A DNA stretch of 64,000 nucleotides, taken from Pseudomonas fluorescens (lineage in GTDB: Bacteria; Pseudomonadota; Gammaproteobacteria; Pseudomonadales; Pseudomonadaceae). This document shows positions 25,361-34,889 of this stretch, in pieces. The stretch lies in NCBI RefSeq assembly GCF_018614655.1, contig NZ_JAGGOG010000019.1, positions 62,001 through 126,000 on the forward strand, given 5' to 3'. The number at the start of each line of letters is the position of its first letter. Within the stretch, counting starts at the first letter, position 1. A program made the translations under genes and the position numbers. Below the pieces are notes generated by a model, which saw nothing but the letters and a program-made list of their open reading frames with translations, did not search any database and was not told the DNA's origin.

Positions 25361-25954
25361 ATGAGCACCCACCCACGCGTTGCCGATTATGCCATTCACC
25401 CGCAGTTCACCGACCGCTGGTCACCACGGGCCTTTACCGGCGAGAGCATCCCGGAAAAAACCCTGCTGAGCTTCTTTGAAGCTGCCCGCTGGTCGCCGTC
25501 GGCGTACAACTCACAGCCTTGGCGCTTTCTCTACGCGCGCCGTGACACGCCGAACTGGGAGCGTTTCCTGGGCCTGCTGAACGAATTCAATCGTGGCTGG
25601 GCACAACATGCCTCGGCCCTGGTGATCGTGATCTCGAAAACCGACTTCGCCGTGCCTGGCGCCACCGAAGAAACCCCGGCCCTGTGGCACACCTTTGACA
25701 CCGGTTCTGCCTGGGGCCACCTGGCGCTGCAAGCCAGCATCAGCGGCTGGCATACCCATGGCATGGCCGGTTTCGACCAGGAGCTGACCCGCAAGGAACT
25801 GAAAATCCCCGAAGGCTATGCACTGCACGCGGCCGTTGCTGTTGGCAAGCTGGGCGACAAGTCGACATTGGCGGACTACCTGCAAGCCCGGGAAACCCCG
25901 AGCCCGCGTCGGCCGCTAACTGAGCTGGTGGCGGAAGGGGATTTCAGTCTTTAA
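25361..25954 (+). CDS. Nitroreductase-family flavoprotein
   Basis: 197 residues, FMN-dependent NAD(P)H oxidoreductase family. Marks: 'FTDRWSPRAFTGESIPE' and 'FFEAARWSPSAYNSQPWRF' (FMN-contacting N-terminal motif), 'GSAWGHLALQASISGWHTHGMAGFD' (dimer interface) and 'VAVGKLGDKSTL'. Physiological substrate unknown. Next to ycgN/ycgL-type housekeeping genes, an arrangement interrupted by the toxin-like gene downstream. Confidence 0.87.
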   Translation: MSTHPRVADYAIHPQFTDRWSPRAFTGESIPEKTLLSFFEAARWSPSAYNSQPWRFLYARRDTPNWERFLGLLNEFNRGWAQHASALVIVISKTDFAVPGATEETPALWHTFDTGSAWGHLALQASISGWHTHGMAGFDQELTRKELKIPEGYALHAAVAVGKLGDKSTLADYLQARETPSPRRPLTELVAEGDFSL

Positions 25955-26005
25955 GGCTGATGCAGACTTGGCAGGTCATTGCCTGCCCCTGTGCAACACA
26001 CGAAA

Positions 26006-26030
26006 ACCCTGCCGTTAAAAACGGCAGGGT
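26006..26030 (-). terminator. Intrinsic terminator of the toxin-like gene
   Basis: On the minus strand a 10-bp stem (ACCCTGCCGT/ACGGCAGGGT) with a five-base loop is followed by TTTTC, 15 bases after the stop codon of the large gene. Confidence 0.85.
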
Positions 26031-26044
26031 ATACCTGAAATGGA

Positions 26045-29000
26045 TCAACTCACTTTAGCGATAAGACCGCTAAAGGCCCGGCGCAGCGCTTCTTTATGTC
26101 GGTTATAAGAATCCATGACAACCGGCACCATAAACTCAGAACTCAGCGAATCCATATCCACCGGATAAATCTTCTTGTCCCGTGAGGAATACATGAAGTT
26201 TTTCAACTGCAGATCATTGTGATAGATATCCTTCCCTTCCATCTGCACAAATACATCATCAAGTAGTGATCGCGCTTGCGACGGCAAACTACCCTTCTCA
26301 AACTTACTAAGATCCACTCCATCAATCCTTCCCATCTTTATATATTTACGGCCATCCTCAATGATCGTCCTTGCAAAACCCTCACCATAATATTTATTCA
26401 GGGATCGTGTTTCCATATCCATGTAACCCGCAAAGGGCTTTAAAGATGTTTGACCGAGGTCTTTATAAACACTTCTTCCATCCAGACTTGCGTAAATTAC
26501 CCCCTCACCGCCGCCCCCAATCACAGGCCCCAGATCGGATGCGACCGACAGCGGATCTCCGCCCCGGGCAGCCAGGCGTTGCCATTGATCGCCCTCCACA
26601 TGTTGGACCAATACCGGCGTTTGTCGATTGTTGTGATAGATCCGTGCCTGGGCAACGCCGTCAGCGGTTCGGGTGACGTGTCGTACTTCGTAGACTGCGG
26701 TTTGTCCGGTACTGTCGGTATGACGGATATGGGACAGGTGGCCATCGGTCGCGACATAGACCCCCTGACTGTTACGCGAGAGCCCGGCTATGCGGGATTC
26801 CGGGACTTTGAGCTCACCAAAGAGCCTGTTGTTCAACTCACTGCCCGGCTCAATACGCGACGTGGTGAGCACGCCATCCACAGCCTTCGTTTTAGAGGTG
26901 AACCCTTCGAGCGGGCTGCCATATGGCCGCATCTTGTTTGCATCGAAGGCATACCATTTGCCGTTCCACAGTACAGCCCCCCCTTCAACACTATGACCTG
27001 CAACCTTGAAGATCCCCGCTGCCGCTGCCTCATACTGTTTGCTGGCCGCCTTCAACAAGTCATAACTGCCGGATGCGCCTCTGAGCTTATTAACCCCTTC
27101 AAGACCTTTGTCGAGCAGCAAGCCAGCCCCTCTGCGTACCAATCCGGCACCTCCCACCGCCAAATCACCCAAACCACTCACAGGATTGAATACGCCGACA
27201 GCAGTGGTGCCGATGATCTTTGCGACTTTCACTGCCTTGATGGTCGTGTTGACGGCCGTGGTTCCAACCTTCGTCACCTTGGCAGCAGCTCCCACACCGG
27301 CAGTGACGAAACCAAAGATATCCATGCCCAAATCTATCGCGCCGTCCAGATAGTTACCGTTCTGAAAATTGACAATGGCCGATCTAAGCGGAACGAGATT
27401 CAGGAAAAAATCCGCTATTTTCCACTCGTTTTCCATTTGCTGATCGTAAGTAGTGCCCCCCCTGGCCTGTTTCACAGCATCTTTATTGTCGATATCGAGA
27501 TGCTCGAAAAACGCATCGGCGATAAACCGGGTCCGCGTGCTGGAAAAGCTCAAGGGGATCTCTGAAGTGCTGCCTGGCTGCTTTTGTCCCAAGTCGGCCT
27601 CGCTGGCGTTAGCCGGCGTAAACTTTTCTATCGGATATATCAGATTGGCATTTCGCTCTTGTTGCCTTGTCAACACATAAGGCGGCACAGTCGTGATGGC
27701 GCCATTCTTCAGGTCAATTTCATAAACAGTCACCCCATTAACACCTGTGGTTTTCACCAGCAGGTTGTCATTTTTGTGCTCCAGCGTTTTACCCGTAAAG
27801 CCCATACCCAGCTTGTAAGTATTGTTTTGGAAAAATTCGAGCTTCGCATATTCCAGGTTTTGCCTGTCGGCCAATGGAAGCTGAGCAATGAGGTGTTTGA
27901 CAGTGGTACTGATACCCTTCTTGCGTGAATCGATTGCCTGTTTGAATTGATCATTGAAAGTTTTGTTCACATCGAACTTAAGAGACTTGCCTTTCGTTGC
28001 TTCGATAATACGTTGGTCCGTCGATTTCCACTCGTATTGGTCCAGCCCGCTCATGGCGATATCCAGCATCGAATGAAGGCCTGCAGGCGCCCGATTCGGA
28101 TCGTAAAGCGCCTGGGCTGACGGCTGCCCCGCAGTGTTGACCCTTAAGAGCTTTTCTTCAAAAGGTACGTTTTCTGCGAACCGCGCTTTAAGTTTGGCCA
28201 GTGCAACTTCTTTACGACTTGGAATTTCGGTTTCCAATAATTTCGAAGCCGCTATCCGTTCCTGCAATTGTTGATTGAACGCGGTTCTTACGCTCTCTAC
28301 TTCGATGAGATTGTAACTATCATTTTCTTTCTCAAGGATAATGCCGTTGACCACACCCCAGTCCATTAACGCTGCCTTCTGGGCAAGTTGAGTGTTTGCC
28401 GGATCGGCCAAAGCTGCACCCTCGGCCTTGAGCATGACTTGGGCAAAGGTCATGTTCGGTACCGTGCCTGGAGACTGAGCTTCTATTGTCGCCGCAGCGA
28501 TCGACAGGCTGACCCAGGCCGGGCTGCCGTATGTCACGCTGAAGGGGATGTCTTTGATCAAAAATTCAGGGGCGCTCCTTGCCAGCAATAGGTACGCACC
28601 CACCTTGGCCATTTCGGGGGTAGCCTTGCTGCTGACACTCAGGTGCTCGCTCAGCCCATCAAGCACCACTGACGCCGGCTTGCCCCAGTGTTGCGGCTGC
28701 ATCAGGTCAAAGCCTGCCACCTTGTTTCGGCGGGGGACAGTAATGGACTCCGGGTCCAGTACCGAATGGATGGCTGCCAAGGCGTATTCATTGATGCTGG
28801 TGTCGGTGGCAATGCCATTCAATTGGGTCTGTATGGCCAGCCCCATTGCCTGCCCGCGGGCGGAGCTGACGATCACCTCCAGCGCTTTGGCCGGGTCGCG
28901 TAACGCTTCACCGCAGAGCGGTTGGTTACTGTTCAGGTCTTCCAATACACCCACGCTCGGGCCGATTTGCGGTTTATTCGGATTGCGATTGGCATAATGA

Positions 29001-29545
29001 ATGGCGGTGTCCAGCAACGTACGTTGCTCACTGGCACTCAGGGGAACAGGCCAGGACAAACCACCCCCAAAGTTGCCGAAAGGATGCGCCAAGGCTCTCT
29101 CATTCACCGAGTCAGCAAGGCTTGCAAGATGAAAATGGGTGGTGGGCACGTGCAAGCCATAGCCCCTGATGAAAGTCTCAAGGGTTGCGGCGTTGCCGAC
29201 CTGCGTCGAGTAGGACGAATCGGGCTGAACGTCCATCGGTGTGCTTTTCAGCGCCGCCTGCACCGCCTGAGGGGTGGCGTTCACACCCAGCTTTGCAGCC
29301 ATTTCGTTAAGCTTTTGTCCCAATGTCTTCCAATTCTGCCTATCACCCAGTGCAACTTTCAGGTCAGCTTTTGGGGCGAGCGAAGGGCTAGTTTGGGTGA
29401 GGGGCCCTGGTAAATATGATCCACCAGTTGCTCGACTCGGCTCCCCTGGTGGGCTTCTTGAGGGACCCGCTGTTTGATCGGTCAACCCTACGGGCATCAC
29501 AGGGATGTCATGAGGAGGTAAGGACGCAACGCCAAGATTCAACAT
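26045..29545 (-). CDS. Large toxin/effector-like protein with C-terminal OspG/NleH-type kinase
   Basis: 1,166 residues, no signal peptide. The Pro/Ser-rich N-terminus (1-60) is followed by a long helical body (to about 720) of no recognised family, a hydrophobic Gly/Ala-rich stretch (about 730-810), a module with 'LWNGKWYAFDANKMRPYG' (about 860-880) like those in large Pseudomonas membrane-targeted toxins, and a minimal kinase domain (about 1006-1166). Kinase marks: glycine loop 'GGGGEGVIY', Lys1028 in 'SVYKDLG', Glu1045 as possible helix-C partner, catalytic 'YHNDLQLKNF' with Asp1111 and Asn1116, and metal-binding 'VDMDS' (Asp1130). The domain lacks most of the usual C-lobe, as in OspG/NleH effectors. 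It has AT-richer coding and lies alone, with no immunity or secretion gene nearby. The start at 29545 is chosen from the MLNLGV context; earlier codons (to 29650) look non-coding. Confidence 0.75.
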   Translation of the reverse strand: MLNLGVASLPPHDIPVMPVGLTDQTAGPSRSPPGEPSRATGGSYLPGPLTQTSPSLAPKADLKVALGDRQNWKTLGQKLNEMAAKLGVNATPQAVQAALKSTPMDVQPDSSYSTQVGNAATLETFIRGYGLHVPTTHFHLASLADSVNERALAHPFGNFGGGLSWPVPLSASEQRTLLDTAIHYANRNPNKPQIGPSVGVLEDLNSNQPLCGEALRDPAKALEVIVSSARGQAMGLAIQTQLNGIATDTSINEYALAAIHSVLDPESITVPRRNKVAGFDLMQPQHWGKPASVVLDGLSEHLSVSSKATPEMAKVGAYLLLARSAPEFLIKDIPFSVTYGSPAWVSLSIAAATIEAQSPGTVPNMTFAQVMLKAEGAALADPANTQLAQKAALMDWGVVNGIILEKENDSYNLIEVESVRTAFNQQLQERIAASKLLETEIPSRKEVALAKLKARFAENVPFEEKLLRVNTAGQPSAQALYDPNRAPAGLHSMLDIAMSGLDQYEWKSTDQRIIEATKGKSLKFDVNKTFNDQFKQAIDSRKKGISTTVKHLIAQLPLADRQNLEYAKLEFFQNNTYKLGMGFTGKTLEHKNDNLLVKTTGVNGVTVYEIDLKNGAITTVPPYVLTRQQERNANLIYPIEKFTPANASEADLGQKQPGSTSEIPLSFSSTRTRFIADAFFEHLDIDNKDAVKQARGGTTYDQQMENEWKIADFFLNLVPLRSAIVNFQNGNYLDGAIDLGMDIFGFVTAGVGAAAKVTKVGTTAVNTTIKAVKVAKIIGTTAVGVFNPVSGLGDLAVGGAGLVRRGAGLLLDKGLEGVNKLRGASGSYDLLKAASKQYEAAAAGIFKVAGHSVEGGAVLWNGKWYAFDANKMRPYGSPLEGFTSKTKAVDGVLTTSRIEPGSELNNRLFGELKVPESRIAGLSRNSQGVYVATDGHLSHIRHTDSTGQTAVYEVRHVTRTADGVAQARIYHNNRQTPVLVQHVEGDQWQRLAARGGDPLSVASDLGPVIGGGGEGVIYASLDGRSVYKDLGQTSLKPFAGYMDMETRSLNKYYGEGFARTIIEDGRKYIKMGRIDGVDLSKFEKGSLPSQARSLLDDVFVQMEGKDIYHNDLQLKNFMYSSRDKKIYPVDMDSLSSEFMVPVVMDSYNRHKEALRRAFSGLIAKVS

Positions 29546-29741
29546 GAGCAAGTACTCTTTTTGAAGAAGAGCACCAGCGTCACATGGGACCCGCGACGAC
29601 GAAATCAGCTTAGTGTTAACAGACGTTTGTGAGCGCCGGCCATCGCACACCTCGCCGAATCATTCCCGGTTATGCAGGGTTAATGTTTGGTGCGAAAGTG
29701 TCCACGTCCGAACCTGACCGCCGTCGATTTAATCGTTTTTT

Positions 29742-30674
29742 TCAATACCCGCGCTCGAAACTCACTTCGCCACGCAACGCTTCCTTGGCCTGATACGCCC
29801 GCAGATTCTCGACAAACAATTGCACCATCATTTTCGGTGAAGTCGGCGCCGAGCTGTGGCCGGTCAGCAGCAAGCCCCAGGCCGTCCAGAACGGATGACG
29901 CTGCGGCAGCGGCTCCTGACGGCAAACGTCGATGACCGCGCCCGCCAGATGCCCTTCCTTCAAGGCTTCCACCAGGTCAGCATCCACCACCGCCACACCG
30001 CGTCCGACGTTGATAAATAAACCGGTAGGCTTGAATTGCTTGAACAACGCCGCGTCGTACACGTCGTGGGTGTTCGGCGTGTTGGGCAGCAGGTTGATCA
30101 CGTAGTCCACCTCTCCCACCAACCGGCCAAGCTGGTCCAGCCCGGCCACTTCAACAAACGGTGCCTGCTCACGGGCTTCGCTGGCGATGCCATACAGCTC
30201 GACCCCAAAGGGCTGGAGGAACTGCGCCACACTGCGACCGATATCACCGGTGCCGACGATCAGTGCCTTGCGCCCCGCCAAGCTCTGGCCCATGCGGTTG
30301 TCCCACTTGCGCTCCACCTGGCTGACCAGGCGCGCCAGTACTTCGCGCTCGTGGCCGAGCATGTAAGTGAGCACGTATTCGGCCATCACCTGGCCAAAAA
30401 TGCCGACGGCGCGGGTCAGGCGATAGTCGCGGGGCAAACCTTCAGCCAGCAACGGGGTGATCCCGGCCCAGGTCGATTGCAGCCATTGCGGGTGGTGGCC
30501 CTGACGCAGCAGGGTCGCCAGCAGGTCCGGTTGACCGAGCCACACCGGGCAATCAGCGGCCAGGCGCGATAATTCAGCGGAGTCGCCGCTGGTCATCACT
30601 TCGAGGTCCGGCGCGGCTTCGCGCAGCAGTTGGGCGTACAACGGATGATCGTGTTCAGCAATCAGAACGCGCAT
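29742..30674 (-). CDS. D-isomer-specific 2-hydroxyacid dehydrogenase
   Basis: 310 residues, NAD(P)-dependent. It shows the Rossmann loop 'VGTGDIGRSVAQFL' (about 142-155), 'INLLPNTPNTHDVYD', 'FINVGRGVAVVD' and 'VIDVCRQEPLP', and the catalytic His in 'LTGHSSAPT'. It could reduce glyoxylate or hydroxypyruvate; the substrate is not resolved by sequence. Cytosolic. It is co-directional with ycgL/rnd, separated by 122 bases. Confidence 0.87.
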   Translation of the reverse strand: MRVLIAEHDHPLYAQLLREAAPDLEVMTSGDSAELSRLAADCPVWLGQPDLLATLLRQGHHPQWLQSTWAGITPLLAEGLPRDYRLTRAVGIFGQVMAEYVLTYMLGHEREVLARLVSQVERKWDNRMGQSLAGRKALIVGTGDIGRSVAQFLQPFGVELYGIASEAREQAPFVEVAGLDQLGRLVGEVDYVINLLPNTPNTHDVYDAALFKQFKPTGLFINVGRGVAVVDADLVEALKEGHLAGAVIDVCRQEPLPQRHPFWTAWGLLLTGHSSAPTSPKMMVQLFVENLRAYQAKEALRGEVSFERGY

Positions 30675-30796
30675 GGTTCAAACCTTTCAAAAACAGTGCA
30701 GGCGGCCGCAAGCAGCAAATTCACGGTATCCCTCGGGCCGCCGCCAGATAATACGATTCCATTTCATGAGCGAACCCCTGACGGGGCTCGTACCGA

Positions 30797-31090
30797 TCAC
30801 ATCGGGTCGTTGCGACGCAGCAGTTCGTCAGGCAAGTGTTCGATGTACTCGTCCTCGGCCGGCGGCATTTGCAGGTGATACCCCTGCTTCTCGAGGTTTT
30901 CCAGAACCACCGCGATGTCTTCGCGGGACAGCTTGCGCTCGGGGCTCAGTACCAGGTCAAAGGCGTGGTGGGGCTTGCCGAACGCCGCCAGCAGGGTCTC
31001 CGGAACGCGCTCCAGCGCATCACTTTTCAGCACGTAGAGGTACATCTCGTTTCGTTTCAAGCTGCGATAGATGGAGCAAATACGCTTCAA
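30797..31090 (-). CDS. ycgL: YcgL-domain protein
   Basis: 97 residues, single YcgL domain ('KRICSIYRSLKRNEMYLYVLKSDALERVPE', then 'EDIAVVLENLEKQGYHLQMPP'). Function unknown; conserved in gammaproteobacteria. Its ATG overlaps the rnd stop by four bases, so it is translationally coupled to RNase D. Confidence 0.9.
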   Translation of the reverse strand: MKRICSIYRSLKRNEMYLYVLKSDALERVPETLLAAFGKPHHAFDLVLSPERKLSREDIAVVLENLEKQGYHLQMPPAEDEYIEHLPDELLRRNDPM

Positions 31091-32220
31091 GGCTGTTCTC
31101 CGGCGGTGGCCAGGCTGTCCAGCAGCGCCTGGCCCATCAACTCGCGGCGCCAGCCACGCAGCGAGTCAGGCAATTGGTAAGGGCCCTCGGGGTAGCCACT
31201 TTTGACCAGGGCTTCGAGGGTTTTCTTGCGTAGCATCAGTTCCGGCGCCATGTCGAGGCGTTCTGCTTCAGCCTGGCCGAGGGCACGCAACTGCTTGATC
31301 AATATTGCGGCATCTACCGGCAAAGGCTCGGCAACCGCCGGTGGCCATTGGTCCATCGACACGCTGCCGGCACGCTTGATCAGGTCCAGCAGGAACTCGC
31401 CGTCCTGACGCACGGTGCGCGGGTGCATGTCTTCGATTTTTGCCAGGGCGGCGAGGTTATCCGGCTGAGACTTGGCCAGGGGCCATAACGAATGCTCGCG
31501 AATAATCCGGTTGCGCGGCAGGTCACGGGCGCGGGCTTCCTGCTCACGCCAGGCGCACAGTTCACGCAGCACGGCAAGCTGGGCCCGGGACAGTTTCCAG
31601 GCCAGCTTGGCGTCCCGGTAGGCCTCGTAAGGGTCGACTTCACGGCGCAGGTTGGCCACCAGTTCGGCACCGTCGTCCAGGACCCAGGCGTATTTGTCGT
31701 CAGACAGCTTGGGGCGCAGGCGTATGTAGACTTGCGCCAGGTGCACGGCGTCTTCGGCGGCGTAGCTGATTTGCGTCTCGGACAATGGCCGCTGCAGCCA
31801 GTCCGAGCGGGTTTCGCCCTTGGGCAACTCGATATCGAGCACGGCTTGCACCAACCGCGAATACCCCATGGAAAAGCCCAGGTTCAGGTACGCGGCCGCC
31901 AATTGGGTGTCGAACAGCGGCACCGGCAGGCTGCCGGTCAGGCGCAGCAACACTTCCAGGTCTTCGCTGCAGGCGTGCACCACCTTGATCACCGCCGGGT
32001 TCTCCAGCAAGGCGGCCAAGGGTTGCCAGTTGTCGATGGTCAAGGGGTCGATCAGATAAGCGCGCGCGCCATCACCGATCTGGATCAGCCCGGCAATAGG
32101 GTAAAAGGTGTCGACCCGCATGAATTCGGTGTCGAGGGCGACGAATGGCAACTGCTGCCATTGGGCGCAATGCTGGCCGAGGCTATCGTTGTCGCAGATC
32201 CAGTGAATATCGATGGCCAC
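31087..32220 (-). CDS. rnd: Ribonuclease D
   Basis: 377-residue 3'-5' exoribonuclease for tRNA 3'-end maturation. DEDD exonuclease residues: 'FVALDTEFMR' (Exo I, Asp and Glu), 'KVVHACSEDLEVL' (Exo II), and 'ISYAAEDAVHLAQVY' (Exo III, Tyr and Asp), followed by the HRDC domain(s) about 215-370. The GTG at 32220 is preferred because the protein then begins VAIDIHWICDN and has the normal RNase D length; a GGGAG lies upstream. First gene of rnd-ycgL. Confidence 0.92.
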   Translation of the reverse strand: MAIDIHWICDNDSLGQHCAQWQQLPFVALDTEFMRVDTFYPIAGLIQIGDGARAYLIDPLTIDNWQPLAALLENPAVIKVVHACSEDLEVLLRLTGSLPVPLFDTQLAAAYLNLGFSMGYSRLVQAVLDIELPKGETRSDWLQRPLSETQISYAAEDAVHLAQVYIRLRPKLSDDKYAWVLDDGAELVANLRREVDPYEAYRDAKLAWKLSRAQLAVLRELCAWREQEARARDLPRNRIIREHSLWPLAKSQPDNLAALAKIEDMHPRTVRQDGEFLLDLIKRAGSVSMDQWPPAVAEPLPVDAAILIKQLRALGQAEAERLDMAPELMLRKKTLEALVKSGYPEGPYQLPDSLRGWRRELMGQALLDSLATAGEQP

Positions 32221-32342
32221 ACGGCTCTCCCTTGAAGAATGGCGCGCAGTATATATCGCTAAAGGGATTTGCGAGCATCCGCAGTGCAAGAGCGGCCATG
32301 AAAAGTCTGACAGGAGCCGAAGAATAGTCCGACAGAAGCGGC

Positions 32343-33002
32343 TTAGCCTCTTTTACGCAGGACGTACACCCGCCACATGGCCGAACCGGGCAGGAATTCC
32401 TGGTGGTTGAGGATCTTGAAGCCGGCTTGTTTGAACTCCGCTTCCACCTGCACCCGGTGACTGCCAGAGTCCGTCGGGGCCAGGCTCTGGGCAGCGAAAG
32501 CCTTGTAACCAGCGTCACTGTTTACCGAGACAATCACCGTGTCGCGGCTAACCCGATGAAACTCCTGCAGCAGCGCCAAGCGTCCATCGGCACTGGGCAC
32601 ATGGCGAAACAACTCCAGGCAAAAGATGCAGTCCACAGCGTTGGCCGACAGCCCGATGGAAAACGCCGAGCCCTGAAAGGTTTTCACGCGCTTGAGCAAT
32701 GCCGGGACATGATGGGTGCGAGCATGGTCGAGCATGGCCTGGGAGTTGTCCGACGCCAGGATCACCCGGTTACCGTGCTCGGCCAACACCGGCCAGAACC
32801 GACCCAAGCCGCAGGCCAGATCGAGGACCAGGCCTGGTTCGCCGGCGATCTTCAGCGCATTGCGTACCAACCGCTCATCACGCCACAGTGCCAGGCGACG
32901 CCATAGCCCGGGCGGACGCGTGTCGCCGCAGACGCGGGCGTGCTCACGGTCATAGCGCTCGGCAAATTCAATCTCGATGGAGGACGGTGGTTGCGACGAC
33001 AT
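32343..33002 (-). CDS. Class I SAM-dependent methyltransferase
   Basis: 219 residues with 'LVLDLACGLGRFWPVLAE' (motif I), 'VILASDNSQAMLDHAR' and 'VDCIFCLELFRHVPS', a generic small-molecule methyltransferase fold. The N-terminal 'FAERYDREHARVCG' fits the Methyltransf_11/25 group. Target unknown. It follows eptA after about 70 bases on the same strand and may be co-transcribed. The ATG at 33002 has AAGAG upstream. Confidence 0.8.
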   Translation of the reverse strand: MSSQPPSSIEIEFAERYDREHARVCGDTRPPGLWRRLALWRDERLVRNALKIAGEPGLVLDLACGLGRFWPVLAEHGNRVILASDNSQAMLDHARTHHVPALLKRVKTFQGSAFSIGLSANAVDCIFCLELFRHVPSADGRLALLQEFHRVSRDTVIVSVNSDAGYKAFAAQSLAPTDSGSHRVQVEAEFKQAGFKILNHQEFLPGSAMWRVYVLRKRG

Positions 33003-33075
33003 CACACGACTCTTGTTAGTAGGTCAGACGTAGGCACTTTAACGACGGGTGCGTGAAAAAAAGGTCGAAACGGTT

Positions 33076-34725
33076 TCAATGCTTGGCGAGCACACCATCA
33101 ACCACGGCTGCACGACAGCCGGCGAACATGTCCAGGCCCGGGTTGTAGGCATGGGTGTCGACATCCAGCAAGCCCAGCATCGAATGAAACAGATTGTCCT
33201 GGCTCAAGGGTTTGTGACGACTCAGTTGCAGGCAATGCGTATCCACCGAAAAAGCGGTCTGATAACTGTCTGAGAACCAGGCCAACATCGCCACATGCTT
33301 CTGTTGGTCCGGGGCCAGCATGTACGGGGTACCGTGGAGGAACAGGTTGTATTCCCCCAGAGACTCGCCGTGGTCGGACAGGTAGAGCATGGCCGTATCG
33401 ACCTTATCCTGATTGCTGCGCAGCACGTTGATCAGGCTGGCCAGCACATGATCGGTGTAGACCAGGGTGTTGTCGTAGCCGTTCACAATACTTTCGCGAC
33501 TGCAGGTGTTCAGGGCATTGCTCTCACACACCGGGGTGAAATGTTCGTACTCCTTGGGGTAACGCTTGAAGTACTCCGGGCCATGGCTGCCCATCTGGTG
33601 CAGCACCAGCACGGTATCCTTGTCCAGGTTGTCGATGAACGCCTGTAGGCCCTGCAGCAGGATTTCGTCGCGGCACTCGCTGTTGGCACACAGCACCGGG
33701 TCGTTGAGCTTGCTGACATTCTGGACCGTCACTCGATCACAGGTACCCTTGCAGCCGGATTGATTGTCGCGCCAGACCACCTCGATACCGGCGCGCTTGA
33801 GCACATCCAGCAAGCCTTCCTGGTTTTTCGCCTGGCTGGCGTTGTAGTTCTTGCGACCCATATTGGAAAACATGCAGGGCACCGACACCGCCGTTTCGGT
33901 GCCGCAGGAATGCACATCGGTGAAGGCGATCAGGCCGCTTTCCTGCGACAGCTCGGGAGTGGTGTCACGGTCGTACCCCAGAATGCCGAAGTTCTCGGCG
34001 CGCGCACTCTCCCCCACTACCAGCACGGTCAGAGACTTGCGGGTGTGGGCTTGCCAGGCGGGATTTTTCTGCGCGTCTTCGGCGATGGTATGGAACGGTT
34101 GCCGGGCAGAAACCACCTGTTCACGCAGGTAGCCGACGGAGGCACCGATGTAATTGCTCGGTACGATCATCAAATGCAGTTCATGGTGATTGCGAAACAA
34201 CGACGACAAGCCTTGATAGTTGATCAAGGCCACACCGCCGATCACCGCCACTGAGGCGATACTTACCAGCACTTTGCTCAAGACTTCACGGTGCCAGCGC
34301 CGATAATTAATGGGGGTTTTCCACACTAACCAAGCGGGAAATACTCCCAACAACAAAATATAAGCCAACAACTTTAAAGACAACAGGTCACGTACTTCGG
34401 TGACATTAGTTTCGGCAAAGTTGCGAAACATACCAGCGTCGATCAATACGCCATATTGACTCATGAAATAAGTCACACCGGCACTGACCAAAAACAGCAG
34501 CATCAAGACCGGTTTAAGCACCCGCCGAAAGGCCACCAGCGTCAGTACCAGGTTGAAGCCGCACAGCAACATCACGACAAAAGCCGCGCACATCAGTAGC
34601 CCGCGAATATCGAGGGTGACAATATCGGCCAGATGCTGCCAAAGGACGAGGTTGAACCCCAGCAATAAAAACGCGCTGGCAACCAGGGTAATAATCTCGG
34701 GGCGAACGGGTTTGACGTTAAACAT
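33076..34725 (-). CDS. eptA: Lipid A phosphoethanolamine transferase (EptA family)
   Basis: 549 residues: five N-terminal transmembrane helices (to about 180) and a periplasmic alkaline-phosphatase-fold domain. Catalytic and zinc marks: 'VVGESARAENFGILGYDRD', the nucleophile Thr in 'CGTETAVSVPCMFS', and 'LYLSDHGESLGEYNLFLHG' (metal-binding Asp/His). It transfers phosphoethanolamine from phosphatidylethanolamine to lipid A, which lowers polymyxin binding in relatives. The start at 34725 (MFNVKPVRP) matches the family; upstream residues look non-coding. Whether it is regulated by PmrAB cannot be seen here. Confidence 0.9.
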   Translation of the reverse strand: MFNVKPVRPEIITLVASAFLLLGFNLVLWQHLADIVTLDIRGLLMCAAFVVMLLCGFNLVLTLVAFRRVLKPVLMLLFLVSAGVTYFMSQYGVLIDAGMFRNFAETNVTEVRDLLSLKLLAYILLLGVFPAWLVWKTPINYRRWHREVLSKVLVSIASVAVIGGVALINYQGLSSLFRNHHELHLMIVPSNYIGASVGYLREQVVSARQPFHTIAEDAQKNPAWQAHTRKSLTVLVVGESARAENFGILGYDRDTTPELSQESGLIAFTDVHSCGTETAVSVPCMFSNMGRKNYNASQAKNQEGLLDVLKRAGIEVVWRDNQSGCKGTCDRVTVQNVSKLNDPVLCANSECRDEILLQGLQAFIDNLDKDTVLVLHQMGSHGPEYFKRYPKEYEHFTPVCESNALNTCSRESIVNGYDNTLVYTDHVLASLINVLRSNQDKVDTAMLYLSDHGESLGEYNLFLHGTPYMLAPDQQKHVAMLAWFSDSYQTAFSVDTHCLQLSRHKPLSQDNLFHSMLGLLDVDTHAYNPGLDMFAGCRAAVVDGVLAKH

Positions 34726-34889
34726 AACGCTCTGCTTGGCCAGGGAAGTAAGTGCCGCCAGGAAAAATTCCCGTGGTAGCGACGGCACGGACTGTAAGCA
34801 GGCGTCTATCAATTTTTCGTGAAAATAATAGGAAGAAATAGTGGGAGTGAGCAATTACCAAACTTTCTGTTTACTCCCGGAAGAACCCG

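Noticed and set aside
26045..29545. A polymorphic interbacterial toxin with an immunity gene
   Set aside because: No small gene follows or precedes it that could be the immunity partner, and no VgrG, PAAR, Rhs or TpsB-type gene is nearby. A eukaryote-directed effector fits better.
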